Program-made: the position numbers and the translations under genes | Notes under the pieces: model-generated | The model's input: only the letters and a program-made list of their open reading frames with translations | Databases searched by the model: none | Told to the model about the DNA's origin: nothing | Part shown: piece after piece, positions 32,336-44,190 of the stretch | Position numbering within the stretch: the first letter of the stretch is position 1 | Layout of the letters: each line of letters starts with the position of its first letter | Origin: Theropithecus gelada | Taxonomy: Eukaryota; Chordata; Mammalia; Primates; Cercopithecidae | Reading direction: 5' to 3' | Length of the DNA stretch: 64,000 nt | NCBI RefSeq assembly: GCF_003255815.1 | Contig: NC_037683.1 | Location: 81,215,790 to 81,279,789, forward strand

Positions 32336-32933
32336 AACTGAACAGGGATCAGGGACCACTTGAATCCAGGGAACCAAAAGGCTGCAAAGAAACCTGCCAT
32401 GCAGAAAGGGATGGCAAACAGCCTTGCATGTTTCAACCTGGGAACTGGGCAGAGAGGGGAAGAATCTCCCCTGAAGATTTGAATCCTAAGTCAGTAGTTA
32501 CTCTCATTTGCATTCTGAACTCACACCACCACTGTGGTTCAAATGCCCTCAAGCAGGGAATCTAAACTTTGGTCTTAGTTTACCAGCACCTTAGGTGACC
32601 AGCAGAGGCAGACACTGAAGAAATGAACTTCCACGGCAACTTTTTAAGATGGATCCCGATTTCAGATGTTAACTATAAAAATATGTACATCTGTGAATAG
32701 AAAAACAGAAACCCCCCACCTACTGGGAGGCCCATTCTGGGAGTTATTCAGGATTTGGAGCTAAGAATACCAAAGTTAGGAAGAAGGCAAGACAGAAACC
32801 AAAGTCTCAAAAACAAGACGAGGTCTGACCAGTTACCCACTGAAGGGAATGAAAGCACACTGGAGACAGGCAGAGTCACTAAACACTCTGCAGCCAGGGG
32901 CAGGTTGAAGACAAGCAGGCTGGGGCTTGGGCT
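32336..32933. other. No recognised element (32336-32933)
   Basis: About 600 bp of unclassified sequence leading to the left arm of the large inverted duplication. Confidence 0.5.
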
Positions 32934-33533
32934 ACAGCTCCGTCCACTTGTTTTCTGACTTCAAGAGTAAGGAGAGAAGCTATCCCAGCTTCAATTCCTC
33001 ATCAATAAGATGCAGGAAATATTCTCTAGGATTACTGAGGAAATGAAATAAGCAACTGTATTTTAAGTGTTTTATATACTGTAAAGCATTGTGCCAATAA
33101 AATTATATTTGTTATTCTAGATACAAATATTCTGAATGCTCCTTAAGGCAGATTCTGTTTTTCATTTTTGTTGTTGTAATTTTCACTTAGCAGGAGGCTG
33201 TATATAAATCAAGCCCTTAGTAAATCTTTATTTAGTGAATATATAAATACTGCCAACATCTGGCCCCAGCCCTATTTGGCCTGAAATTCCTGAGGGTTGG
33301 TTACCACTATTGCTGAAAATAGAAAGGGAAAAACAAGAACAAAACCCACCAATCCAAGACAGGATGTATTTGTGCTTAATTAAACAAGCACACGGCACTC
33401 TCCCATCCACCCTTGGTCTCCCTGAAACTCAGACCTGCAAAACCAAAATACGAGCTGGAATGACATGATGCTTTCATGATAGCAGACTGAGGAAGACTCC
33501 AGAAGACAACTTTACAAGGTATTAAACAAGATA
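32934..33533 (+). repeat. Left arm of large inverted duplication
   Basis: About 600 bp is matched, in reverse complement, by 34195-35058. Shared blocks in order are CCACTTGTTTTCTGAC, GCTTCAATTCCTCATCAATA, AATAAGCAACTGTATTTTAA, TTCACTTAGCAGGAGGCTGT, AACATCTGGCCCCAGCCCTA, TCCCTGAAACTCAGACCTGC and GCTGGAATGACATGATG. By eye about nine positions in ten agree. The arm is mostly not a known repeat. AAAGCATTGTGCC (33083-33095) is the empty counterpart of the Alu site in the other arm. Confidence 0.95.
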
Positions 33534-34194
33534 AACGGCAGCTTCGAAACAAGAAGATTGTTCATTACTGGCAAAAAGACCCACAACATCATCAAAGAGC
33601 ACCTTGGGAGAAGAGATTAAATTTTAGGTCCCCAGGAATATCCTGATAATCAAGCTTACCAGCAGAGATAAGAGAAAAAGGTCCTCGCCTGGGCACAATG
33701 CTTCCAGTGGGAGGGGGAGAAGTTCTGTGGCTGGGAGTGAGAAATCCCGGGCAGAAGATGAGGACTTCCATTTCCAACCTGGGTAGCCCTGGGTACTCAA
33801 AGTAGGCTTTGTGGTTTAGGGAGAAGGAGGAGGGAATGGAGACTTGGGTTCTTCCAGGCTCTGCCCTCATCCATCACATGTTTCTGGGTGGACTTGTCCA
33901 TAAAATGAAGAGTAGGACAGGAGGATCTAGGGCACAATCTGTATCTTACACTTCATGATTCTAGATTTTCCAGGATGGCAGTATTTAAGGAAAGGAATTC
34001 TGTGCTGTTCATTCTCTGTTGTCCAACCCCACCTTTTTTTTCCCCCTTGGAATAAAGGGTACAAGAAAAGAACAAATCAGATAAATATGAAATAAAGACC
34101 AAAGAGATACACAGAACACCAAAAGGAATGAGTTAGAATGTGAAGAGAAGCACCAGTGTACACCAGTGCAAAACACCAATGGCAGCTGTATGTC
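33534..34194. other. Spacer of the inverted duplication
   Basis: About 660 bp of sequence not shared by the arms. A MIR-like stretch (GTCCATAAAATGAAGAG) sits at about 33840-33965. An open frame of 92 codons at 33592-33870 (minus) has no recognised domain and I do not call it a gene. Confidence 0.6.
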
Positions 34195-35058
34195 TTCTAT
34201 CTGATTTAACACACTGTAAAGCTGTCTTCTGGAGTCTAACTTCAGTCTGCTATTGTGAAAGTATCATGTCATTCCAGCTTGTATCTTGGTTTTGCAGGTC
34301 TGAGTTTCAGGGAGACCGAGGGTGGTTGGGAGAGTGCTGTGTGCTTGTTTAAGCACAAATATATTCCGTCCTGAATTGATGGGTTTTGTTTTTTGTTTCT
34401 CCTTTTCTATTTTCAGCAATAGTGGTAACCAGCCCTCAGAAATCTGAGGCCAAATAGGGCTGGGGCCAGATGTTGGCAGTATTTATTTATTCACTAAATA
34501 AGGATTTACTAAGGGCTTGATTTATGTACAGCCTCCTGCTAAGTGAAAATTACAACAACAAAAGAGAAAACACAGAATCTCACTAAAGGAACATTCAGAA
34601 TATTTACATCTAGAATAGTAAGTATAATTTTATTGGCATAGCTTTTTTTTTGAGATGGAGTCTCGACTCTGTGACCCGGCTCACTGCAACCTCTGCCTCC
34701 TGAATTCAAGCAATTCTCCCACCTCAGCCTCCCAAGTAGCTGGGACTACAGGCGTGTGCCACCATGCCTGGCTAATTTTTTTATATTTAGTAGAAATGGG
34801 GTTTCACCATGTTGGTCAGTCACTCCCAACCTCAGATGATCTGCCCGCCTCGGCCTCCTGAAGTGCTGGGATTACAGGCATGAACCACTGCACCCGGATG
34901 CACAATGCTTTTATAGTACATAAAATATTTAAAATACAGTTGCTTATTTCATTTCTTCGGTAATCCTAGAGTATTTTCTGTATCTTATTGATGAGGAATT
35001 GAAGCTGGGATAGCTCCTCTCCTGACTCTTGAGGTCAGAAAACAAGTGGACAGAGCTG
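34195..35058 (-). repeat. Right arm of large inverted duplication, carrying an Alu
   Basis: Reverse complement of 32934-33533, starting at about TCTGATTTAACACACTG and ending CAAGTGGACAGAGCTG. It is longer only because of the Alu at 34643-34898 and its duplicated site. Without these it measures about 600 bp. A MIR-like stretch (ATTGATGAGGAATTGAAGC) is included in both arms. Confidence 0.95.
34643..34898 (-). mobile_element. AluS inside the right arm of the inverted duplication
   Basis: Slightly deleted Alu complement. GCACAATGCTTTT follows it and GCATAGCTTTT precedes it, a diverged target duplication. The uninterrupted left arm shows the pre-insertion sequence, so the Alu arrived after the arms were duplicated. 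Confidence 0.94.
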
Positions 35059-35999
35059 TGGAATGCACAAAGGCCAAGCATGAAAGGGGAGGGCCAGAAA
35101 GTTGACTGGAGTGCAGGGGAGTTTCTGAAGTGATTTAAGGTGGGAATAAGAGGCTCAGGATGAAAATGATCATACGAGGACCATGGAGAATGGTTAAAAT
35201 TGGGAAATGAACTGAGTGGTGAGAGATATGGGCAGCCCAGAAAGAGGCTAAACTATCATAGAGTTTCAGTACACAGTGCAACACACTCAAGGGCTGAGCT
35301 TTTTAAAGCACAGGTCCATGTTTGGTCAAGGAGACTCAAAACTTCTTTCCATTCATTTTAGTCTGAATACTTGTTTGAGTAACTCTTTCAGAATGTTTCT
35401 ATAGGGGCTGTTTCAGTTAACAAAGCAGAGAAAAGCAGAAACCTGTCTAAAACACTAATTTTTAAAGAGTGATCTCAATGTTGTTGTTTTCCAGATATTC
35501 CTCGCACAAGAAGGTTTGTAGAAATACAGAACTTTTAACAATGGATAACTATGAGAAGACCCAACCCACAAGTTTCCTGTAGATTAAGATAAAAGAAAAA
35601 CAAAAACATAGGCCATCTTGGAGGCCCAAGATTCACCCAGTAATAAACAATTTTTCTGGAAAACTGGAAACAAGGTTTATTTCACCTCAGTCAGGCTGTT
35701 AGCCAGCATTTTTGTTGGACTCAAGTTCTTAAAGATTCAAATATTTCCTATTCTCAACCTCTGGCTTACAGTTAAATACTTCACGGTTTTTATCTGCGGG
35801 CTGGCCCTACTTGATAAGGACTTAGAAAACTGTACTAAAAAATATGTTTAAACAAATCTTTCCCGTGACAGTAGCAGTCTTTTCCTCCATGAGGAAATCT
35901 GGCTCTTACAGCTAATCTGCAGGAATTCGTTGCCAAATAGATCTGTGAGCTGTGGGTTTGCCCAGGACACTAATAGTGCTAACTGCTGCACACTCTTAG
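35059..35999. other. No recognised element (35059-35999)
   Basis: About 940 bp of mostly unclassified sequence. The first 250 bp may be L2-derived (GTTGACTGGAGTGCAGGGGA), but this is weak. Confidence 0.45.
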
Positions 36000-36190
36000 G
36001 AGCACCTTTCAGACCCCAGGGCATTGTACAAACACAATTTCATATTCTATTTCATTCCACTGCCATTTCATAATTTAGAAATTAAGGAACAGAAAAGTTA
36101 AATAGCTTGCTCAGGACATAAAGTAAGTCCAAGTCAAGGTTTAAGCTTTTAAACTGAAGCCTGTCTGGCTGCACACCCCTTTTCCTCAGA
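36000..36190 (+). mobile_element. MIR SINE
   Basis: GAAATTAAGGAACAGAAAAG, TTAAATAGCTTGCTCAGGAC and GAAGCCTGTCTGGCTGCACA follow the MIR core and 3' half. Confidence 0.78.
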
Positions 36191-36257
36191 GAGGGGCTCT
36201 CATTGGTGGTTTGGTAAGGTAGCTTTTTTTCAGTTGCATTTTTTAAAGGGGATATTG

Positions 36258-36558
36258 TTTTTGTTTGTTTGTTTGTTTTTTGAGACAGAGTCTCACTCTG
36301 TCGCCCAGGCTGGGGTGCAGTGGTGTGATCTTAACTCACTGCATCCTCCACCTCCCAGGTTCAAACGATTCTTCTGCCTCAGCCTCCCGAGTAGCTGGGA
36401 CTACAGGAACGACTATGCCCGACTTATTTTTGTATTTTCAATAGAGACTGGGTTTCACCATGTTGGCCAGGCCGGTCTCAAACTCCTGACCTCAAGTGAT
36501 CACCCACCTCAGCCTCTCAAAGTGCTGGGATTACAGGCGTGAGCCACCACACCCGGCC
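36258..36558 (-). mobile_element. AluS
   Basis: Full-length Alu complement with a (TTTG)n tail and a short internal deletion near GGACTACAGGAACGACTATG. Confidence 0.94.
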
Positions 36559-36594
36559 TGTTGTCACCCTTGTTTTTAATGCAACTTTTACGAT

Positions 36595-38288
36595 GCTTCT
36601 GGTTTTCCTAATTTTATTGAGGAATAATTAATAGAAATTGTACATATTCAAGGTATGCAATGTGATTATTTGATATATAGATTGTGTACTGATTACTAAT
36701 CAAATTAATCAACACATCTGTCATCACACTTAGTTACCGTCTGCATGGGGAGGGAAGAGAGTAAGGATACTTCCTAATCTCCAGAACATATTCATCTTAT
36801 AAATGAAAGCTATACCCTTTGACCAACATCTCACTGTTTCTCCCATGCCCCAGACCCTGACAATCACCATTCTACTCTTGGCTTGTGGATTCAACTTTTT
36901 TAAGTTCTACATATAACTGAGATCATACAGTATTTGTTTTTCTGTGTCTGGATTATTCCACTTAGCATAATGTACTCCAGGATCATCCACGTTGTTGCAA
37001 ATGGCAGGCTTATTTTTATGGCTAAATATTGTTCTATCCTGTAGATATACACCGCATTTTCTTTAACCACTCTTAGGATAAATGGCACTTGGGTTGTTTC
37101 TGTATCTTTGCTATTGTGAGTAATGCTGAAATAAATATGAAAGTGAAGATATCTCTTTGACATACTTATTTGATGTCTTTTAAATATATATCCAGAAGTG
37201 GGATTGCTGGATCATATATATAGCTGAATTTTTACAAAACTTCCATACTCATGTCCATAATGGCTGTACCAATTTTCACCCTAATAGTGTACAAGGGTTC
37301 CCTTTCCTCCATATCCTTGCCAAAACTTGTTACATTTTGTCTTTTTGACAACAGGCATCCTAACAAACGTGAGATACTATCTCATTGTGGTTTTGATTTG
37401 CATTTCTCAAATGATTAGAGATGTCAAGCACCATTTTGTTTTTCTTTTTTTTTTTTTTTTTTGAGACAGAATCTCACTCTGTTGCCCAGGCTGGAGGGCA
37501 GTGGCATGATCTTGGCTCAATGCAGTCTCGACCTCTTCCGGTTCAGGTGATCCTCCCACCTCAGCCTCCTCACCTCAGTCTTGCGGGTAACTGAGATTAT
37601 AGGTGCATGCCACCACGCCTAGCTAATTTTTGTATTTCTTGTAGAGACAGGGTTTCGCCATGTTGTTCAGGCTGGTTGGGAACTCCTAGACTCAAGCAAT
37701 CCACTTGCCTCGGCTTCCCAAAATGGTGAGATTACAGGCATGAGCCAGTGCACCTGAAAAGCATCTTTTCATTTACCTGTTGGCTATCTGTATGTCTTCT
37801 TTGGAAAAGGGTCTATTAAAGTCTTTTGCCCCCACCTTCACTTTTTTATTTTAGTATTGAGTTGTATGAGTTCCCCATATATTATGGACATTGACCTCTT
37901 ATCAGATATATGGTTTGTAGACATTCTCTCCCAGCCTGTATGTTACCTTTTCATTTTGTTGGTTGTTTCCTTTGCTGTGCCGAAGCTTTTGGCTTGATGT
38001 AGTCCCACTTGTGTGCTTTTGCTTTTGTTGCCTGTGCTTTGAGGTAATAGCAACAAAACCATTGCCAAGGTCAATGTCCAGAAGATTTTTTCCCCTATGT
38101 TTTCTTCTAGAAATTATATGGTTTCAGGCCTTACCGTTAAGTCTTAATCCATTTCAAGTTGATTTTTGTATACAGTGTTAAGGGTCCAGTTTTATTTTTT
38201 AGCATGTGGATATCCAGTTTTCCCAAAAGTATTCATCGAAGAGACTGTCCTTTCCCTCATTGCGTATTCTTGGCACCCCTTGTCAGCA
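36595..38288 (-). mobile_element. L1 (L1MA/L1PB-type) 3' half, split by an AluJ
   Basis: The complement of L1 3' UTR and ORF2 is continuous for about 1.4 kb of L1 sequence: ATTTGATATATAGATTGTG, CCACTTAGCATAATGTACTC, TGGGATTGCTGGATCATAT, then after the Alu TGTTGGCTATCTGTATGTCT and GTCCAGTTTTATTTTTTAGC. The frames are broken. The 5' break lies near 38288. Confidence 0.93.
37443..37757 (-). mobile_element. AluJ inside L1
   Basis: Diverged full-length Alu complement with a small internal duplication (CTCAGCCTCCTCACCTCAGT). AGCACCATTTT before and AGCATCTTTTC after form an imperfect target duplication. Confidence 0.9.
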
Positions 38289-38329
38289 TGTTTCTGTGTA
38301 ATCCTCCAGGTAGGTACTAGATCCATCTG

Positions 38330-38475
38330 ACATTTAGGTAATTACGCATTTATCATTTACTCCCACTGGATTTTAAGCTTCTTTCCAGGGCAGTGACCAT
38401 GCCTTATTTATCCTGTAGCAGCCTTTCACCACACTTAGAGCAGTACCCCAACACACAGAGCTTAAGAAGAGCATG
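38330..38475 (-). mobile_element. L2 3' end remnant
   Basis: GGATTTTAAGCTTCTTTCCA, GGGCAGTGACCATGCCTTAT and TTAGAGCAGTACCCCAACAC follow the antisense L2 tail. Confidence 0.65.
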
Positions 38476-39960
38476 AAGTGATGACATACACAGATTATTA
38501 ACTTCTTTGTGCTCCAAGGGAAGTCTTTTATGGAGACTAAAAGTACAAGTCATCAGTTCCAAATGAATTTAAATAAGTTTCAGGTATTCTTCTACTGACC
38601 CAAAGTAGACCACTCCTTGTTTCCCTTTTCCTTCCATCCCTTGTAAATTCCCATGACACAACAAACCAACAAAAACTCTAAAAGTAGACTGTTGTATGAA
38701 AAAGACCCTAAACCTATCAGTTTAAAGAATAGCTGGAAAAATTTTTAATGAAAACCAAACTCAGTATAAACTTTTCTTCCCCTCTTCCCTCCTTCCTTCT
38801 CAAGAGGCTTCGGCAGCACCAGAGCTCCCCAGAACAAACCAAAGCCCTCTGGTGGAGCATTTGGATTTCATCTCCCATGAGGACTGTACCCCTTCCACCG
38901 GTGAGGGCAAAGTTCACATGTGAAGTCCACAGAGTAAGATGCCTCGATGGGTAATGTGGGGATTCAGGAACAAGCGAGTAAGCAGGGCTGGAAACAGATT
39001 CGAGTTGCATTTGTGGTAGGTTCTGCTAGGAGATGGAAGCGCAACCCATGCTCTTGTTGACAGCAAAGGAAAGAGGAACTCACCACTGGCTAGAGGAATG
39101 TCCACTAGTCATGGGAAGGCAGAAATGGATTATCAAGTTTCAGACTTAAAAAACAAAAAACAAAACAAAACAAAAAACTTTAATTGCGGATGTTCCTTGC
39201 AGTTTAAGATCAGAGTAAATATACCAGTACAAAATCACTGGAGTCAAAGGCCCTTGTATGTGTGTTTTTTTCCCCCAGTAAAGGGTCACATGGTCAGCAC
39301 TCCCTGTATGAACTCTCTTTTTTGGTAATGAGGACTTGAGAATTTCCACACTTGCCAAGTCAGTATTACGTGGAACTCAAACCTGACTTGGTGCATATGA
39401 AGACTTTGCTCACACTTGTTTTTACTATAGTCAGCAACACTTCATAAAGCCAAATTTAATGATATAATTTTGGCAGAGCTAATATAAATAGCTCAAAATT
39501 ATTAATTTACCATTGGTTGCAATTATTAACCAGTATCTACATTATGTGACAGCTGTCAGTTTTCTATTTACCTTTATTAGGTGAGGCCCCAAAGTAAAAT
39601 TTTTAGTTAAATATATTAGGTTACCCAAAGGGTCAGGAAGGGAGCCTGAAAACAGAGAAGAGACTGAATTGAATAGCTTAGATTTCTAGTACTGGGCATT
39701 CTGAAAGCATTTTGGCAATTTATCCCATAAATGAGAATTTAGATCAGATGGGAGATAATAAAATTAGAGAATGTGATTCAAGAGGCTTAACTCTGGTTAG
39801 TCAAATGATGACTAATTTCCAATCAGGAATTTGATCAATTAGTAAACCGGTACCTCAAAATTGGTTAAGAGTAAAATTGTTGAGAACTGTAGTCATTTTA
39901 AAAAGGTGTTATTTCTTATTCCCAATCAAATCTCATATTGCTGAATTCTATTATGCTCCA
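38476..39960. other. No recognised element (38476-39960)
   Basis: About 1.5 kb of unclassified sequence. Open frames around 38717-39105 overlap on both strands without a recognised domain. A CAAAACAAAAC stretch lies near 39165. Confidence 0.5.
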
Positions 39961-40065
39961 AAATTAAATTTTAAAAAGTTGGCTTTTTAAAAATTGGTTT
40001 TTAAAATTGGTTTTTGAAAAATTTTAAAAGTTGGTTTTAAAAAATTTTTTAAATTTTTAAAAGTT
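39961..40065. repeat. Degenerate AT-rich tandem array
   Basis: TTGGCTTTTT, TTGGTTTTTAAAA, TTGGTTTTTGAAAA, TTGGTTTTAAAA and TTGGCT recur with T/A-rich spacers. The last unit merges into an Alu lacking its first 16 or so bases. Confidence 0.8.
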
Positions 40066-40366
40066 GGCTCATGCCTGTAATCCCAGCACTTTGGGAGGCT
40101 GAGGCAGGCAGATCACGAGGTCAGGCGTTTGAGACCAGCCTGGCCAACATAGTGAAACCCCATCTCCACTAAAAAACACAAAAAATTAGCCAGGTGTGAT
40201 GGTGGGCGCCTGTAATCCCAGCTACTCAGGAGGCTGAGGTATGAGAATCGCTTGAACCTGGGAGGCAGAGGTTGCCGTGAGCCAAAATCACGCCATTGTT
40301 CTCCAACCCGAGTGACAGTGCAAGACTTTGTCTCAGGAAAAAAAAAAAAAGAAAAAAGAAAAAAAA
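40066..40366 (+). mobile_element. 5'-truncated AluS
   Basis: Alu sequence begins at GGCTCATGCCTGTAATC, missing the GGCCGGGCGCGGT start. It has a mixed A/G tail to about 40366. Confidence 0.93.
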
Positions 40367-40638
40367 AGTTATAATTATCATTGTTATTTTGCTTTTCTCA
40401 CAAAGAATTATGTCTTGCTTACCTTGGCCCAAGAGAGCAGGTTTTATTTAGGTGGCAGGTCATTTAAGAGTTAACATCCTATTCCAAGACAGGGTGGGAA
40501 AGGAATGGATGTGCTTAATGACACTGAGTAATAGAGGGTATGAGTATGCGCATTTTGGAAGACAACAGTGTACCTGACAGTTTTCTTGCCTGCCTAGACC
40601 TGAACTAGACAACTGAGAATACAATGAAAGAAATTTTC

Positions 40639-40930
40639 TTTTTTTTTTTTTTTTTGAGATGGTGTCTTGCTGTTGCCCAGGCTGGAGTGCAGTGGCGCGA
40701 TCTCGGCTCAACCTCCAGCTCCTAGGTTCAAGCGATTCTCCTGCCTCAGCCTCCCTAGCAGCTGGGATTACAGGCGCACACCACCACACTCGGCTAATTT
40801 TTGTATTTTTAGTAGAGAGGGGGTATTGCCACGTTGGCCAGGCTGGTCTCGAACTCCTGACCTCAGGTGACCTGCTCACTTCAGCCTCCCAAAGTGCTGG
40901 GATTACAAGTGTGAGCCACTGCACCCAGCC
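40639..40930 (-). mobile_element. AluS
   Basis: Full-length Alu complement with a short internal loss. ACAATGAAAGAAATTTT (from 40621) and ACAACAAAAGAATTT (from 40931) are the diverged target duplication. Confidence 0.94.
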
Positions 40931-42270
40931 ACAACAAAAGAATTTAAACTAGCTAACTCTACTTGGAAAAACACTCCCACCAGTGGAAGACTCTGTTTAA
41001 AGCATTTAAAAATCATTGCAAATTATTAATATTTTAACATTTCAACATCTTAATATGGGAATGTATTGCATATTAAATCCTTGAAAATTACTGTACGGCT
41101 GATCTACGAACATCTGCATTCTATAGTCCGTGCGCACCCGCAAGTCAAAGGTAAACTTTCTTGAGGATCATCACTTATCTTTACCACTAGATGAATGCTG
41201 AAGAGTTATTATGATTATATAGTAGCAAATCTGATTCTAAAAGAATGATGAATTCAGCTACTCTGAACTAATGTTGGCTCTTCTTTGCATTAATATTCAC
41301 GTTTTCAAAATTTAAAGCAACTGGGCCACCCAAATCTGACAATAGACAAATGGACAATTATATAGTACCTGTCCCAAGAAAGAAGTTGCTCTCACATCAG
41401 CCTGTCCCTGATGCTGCCGCCCTAATTTAATACTACTTTTTTCTCTCGCCCCCTCTTCTACCCAACTAGATAAATTAAACTGTGTGATGGTTTTAAGTGC
41501 TGTGTGGCTTGAAATATAACATTTATACAAACTATTCTTGAGGCACAAATAAGAGGCCTCTCTGAATTTCAAAAGCACTGTAGCTCTCCCCTGTTCCTTT
41601 AAGTATTGACTCTAAAGCAAGAACTGAGGATTCAGACCTACAAGGAAGCTTTTAACTGACCTGGGTAAGCATGTAAAAAGAGAGGCATGTACTTAGTTAT
41701 GGCCATTTTCTCTCCTAAAGGTCCTGTGGATTTTGACCAACAGATACTAAATTTATGTTCAGAAAATGTAGAGTTCACATTTTAAAACATTTTCTTAAGT
41801 CACAAGGTGCCTGAAAATAAGTAGTGTGGTTATTTTCTCTAATTTTCTACTTTTCTTCTTTGATAAGTTTATTCTCTGTTTTAAGGCTTGTGAGGAGCAA
41901 TGGATTAATAAGGTGGAGCCAGTTTTGCCTCAGGACAGATATTAAATGTCAGGGATGAGAGGAGGAAACACTGCCTGTTCACCTAGCGTGCAGGAGCTTT
42001 CTTACTGAATGGGAAGCACCACTTCCCAAATCAGCAGTCTGGGTGTTGTGCTTGAAGACTCAAAAAAAAAAAAAAAAAAATTAAGCAAGCTCTGGCATTC
42101 ATCATCATTTAAAAAAAAATCATTTCATGAATGTCTACTGTGCATGTGAAGTAGTGATTCAGATGCCTAGCAATGAATATATTTTTTTTAAACGATGCAA
42201 TCTTTTCTTTAAAAAAAATTGTTCCGGTAAGTATTTTGACAAAGAGACAATATCTGTTTCCTCATTTTAA
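40931..42270. other. No recognised element (40931-42270); isolated A20 run
   Basis: About 1.3 kb of unclassified sequence. An A20 run at about 42062-42081 has no Alu, L1 or gene copy that I can recognise upstream. Confidence 0.5.
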
Positions 42271-42283
42271 AAATGTGATCTGG

Positions 42284-42560
42284 GGCCAGGCACGGTGGCT
42301 CACGACTGTAATCCAAGCACTTTGGGAGGTCGAGGTGGGCAGATCACTTGAAGTCAGGAGTTCGAGACCAGCCTGGGCCGACATGGTGAAACCCCGTCTC
42401 TACTAAAAATACAAAAATTAGCCAGGTGTGGTGGTGTGTGCCTGTAGTCCCTGCTACTTGGGAGGCTGAGGCAGGAGAATTGCTTGAACCAGAAGGTGGA
42501 GATTGCAGTGAGCCAAGATCACGCCACTGCACTTTAGCCTGGGCGACAGAGCAAGACTCT
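42284..42560 (+). mobile_element. AluS
   Basis: Full-length Alu. AAATGTGATCTGG flanks it at 42271-42283 and 42604-42616, a perfect 13-bp duplication that includes the microsatellite tail within the insert. Confidence 0.96.
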
Positions 42561-42566
42561 GATAGA

Positions 42567-42605
<39 letters not shown>

Positions 42606-42606
42606 A
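42561..42606. repeat. (AAAT)n microsatellite in an Alu tail
   Basis: Two GATA units are followed by about ten AAAT units. It replaced the normal A-tail of the Alu. Confidence 0.95.
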
Positions 42607-42616
42607 TGTGATCTGG

Positions 42617-43794
42617 AATAAGAATAGCCTATATTTTCTTCAATGAATGCCATAATTTTACATTACGTGGGCTCTAATCTGTATATTTTATTCTTAGGAA
42701 TACTTTTCTTTACCCAGGGAAGCAGAATTCCATGGGTAGTACTGAAATAACCTTCAAGATAATGCCTTGTGTGCAGGACGAATTATAGTAGGAGGCAGGT
42801 AGGCCAAACTGATTTTTTTGATAACTGCCTACAATAAGTGGCATCCGGAGAGTGGTTCCATAAATGTTACTGACTGAGTCAGGATTCATGTCATCCTCCA
42901 CTCTGCCCACACCCTCTTTCAGTAAGAAATTCCATTCTATAAATACATGTTTTCTTTTTCACAAAAGAGAGAAGTCTTACATGGAGCCTACTCCTATGAG
43001 AAACCTGAGCAGGAAAGAGGAAAGTGGAAGAAGCAATCTGAAGTGTGCACATGCACGTGTCACAAACTGGCCTGCTGAATTTCTGCCAAGGAAGACAGGT
43101 GCAGAGTGTCAGCCTATCAGCCTAAGTTTATGATGGGAAAATTTCAGCCTGGGAAGTAACTTTTCCTGCCCACCCATATTGGTGTGCCTCCCCCAACACC
43201 CAGGTGAAAGAAGAGCAGCTGGCTCCGTATCAACATCAAGTAGCTGTAAAGGTGATACTGGGCTCTGCCTGCCAGGCTGCCTTCAGGGTCCCAAAGAACA
43301 AAGCTCCAGGGTCCTGAACCTCTTTAGCCACAGAAGAAAAGTAACTACTTCTTAGACTAAACAGATAAACCCGTGTGAACATGAGCTAACATTTTTGAGA
43401 AAATAAGGGAATAAAACGTAGGCTATTAGACATTTGCCACATGTTCCTCCTCCCTAATCCTTCTCCTAACCAATTCCATTTACCCTTTGAAGATAAAAGA
43501 CAAGTCTGGTTTTGAAAAATAAATGTTAAACAATGAAGGCAACAAGTGACAGTTGTAGAGTACAGACTGTTAAAGAAACCAAACCACTGCCAAAAGAACT
43601 GGACTCAGTAAAATAACATTAAGGACAGTTCAAATATATCATAAATTCTTTATATTTTATTAGACATAATGATTCCTTGCAAGAAAGAAAAAAATATCGA
43701 CCTAACTGACCCATCATTCACTCATGGTACTATATTAAAAAAAAAATATTCTTAGACTACTGAGATCTTCTAGAGAAGGGACTGTATTTTAGAC
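42617..43794. other. No recognised element (42617-43794)
   Basis: About 1.2 kb of unclassified sequence. The open frame of 89 codons at 42864-43133 has no known domain. Confidence 0.5.
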
Positions 43795-44190
43795 ATGTGG
43801 TAGATCACATTACTATTCACCAAAATTTCCCGCTCCTTCATAAGGAGGAATCACATATCCTCACCCCCCACTCAACTCGGGTGTGGCCATGTGACTTGCT
43901 TTAACCAATGAAGTGGTAGCAGAAATACCACGTCTCGCTTCCCAGAAGAAGCTTTAAGGGCTAGTGTGGAACTTTGCCTTGCTTTCTTTCCCTCCTCTGC
44001 TATGAAGAACAGCAATGACATAAACAGAGGCTGCTCCATCACAGATTGAGGTCAACACTGAACAGAGCTGCAGCTGACAAATAATGGACATGTAGCATGA
44101 GTGAAAAATCAATGTGTGTTGTTGAAAGCCACTGAGATTTGGGGTCTTGTAGAATAATTACTATCTTGATTGATACTGAGTGGCTTACAA
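43795..44190 (+). mobile_element. Old LTR-like repeat (family uncertain)
   Basis: GTGTGGCCATGTGACTTGCT, CCAGAAGAAGCTTTAAGGGC, TAATGGACATGTAGCATGAG and AAAGCCACTGAGATTTGGGG match an old dispersed repeat with an LTR-like 3' end. I cannot name it securely. Confidence 0.6.

Noticed and set aside
33592..33870. 92-codon open frame in the spacer of the inverted duplication
   Set aside because: Position is suggestive, but the sequence has no recognised motif and no transcript evidence can be seen.
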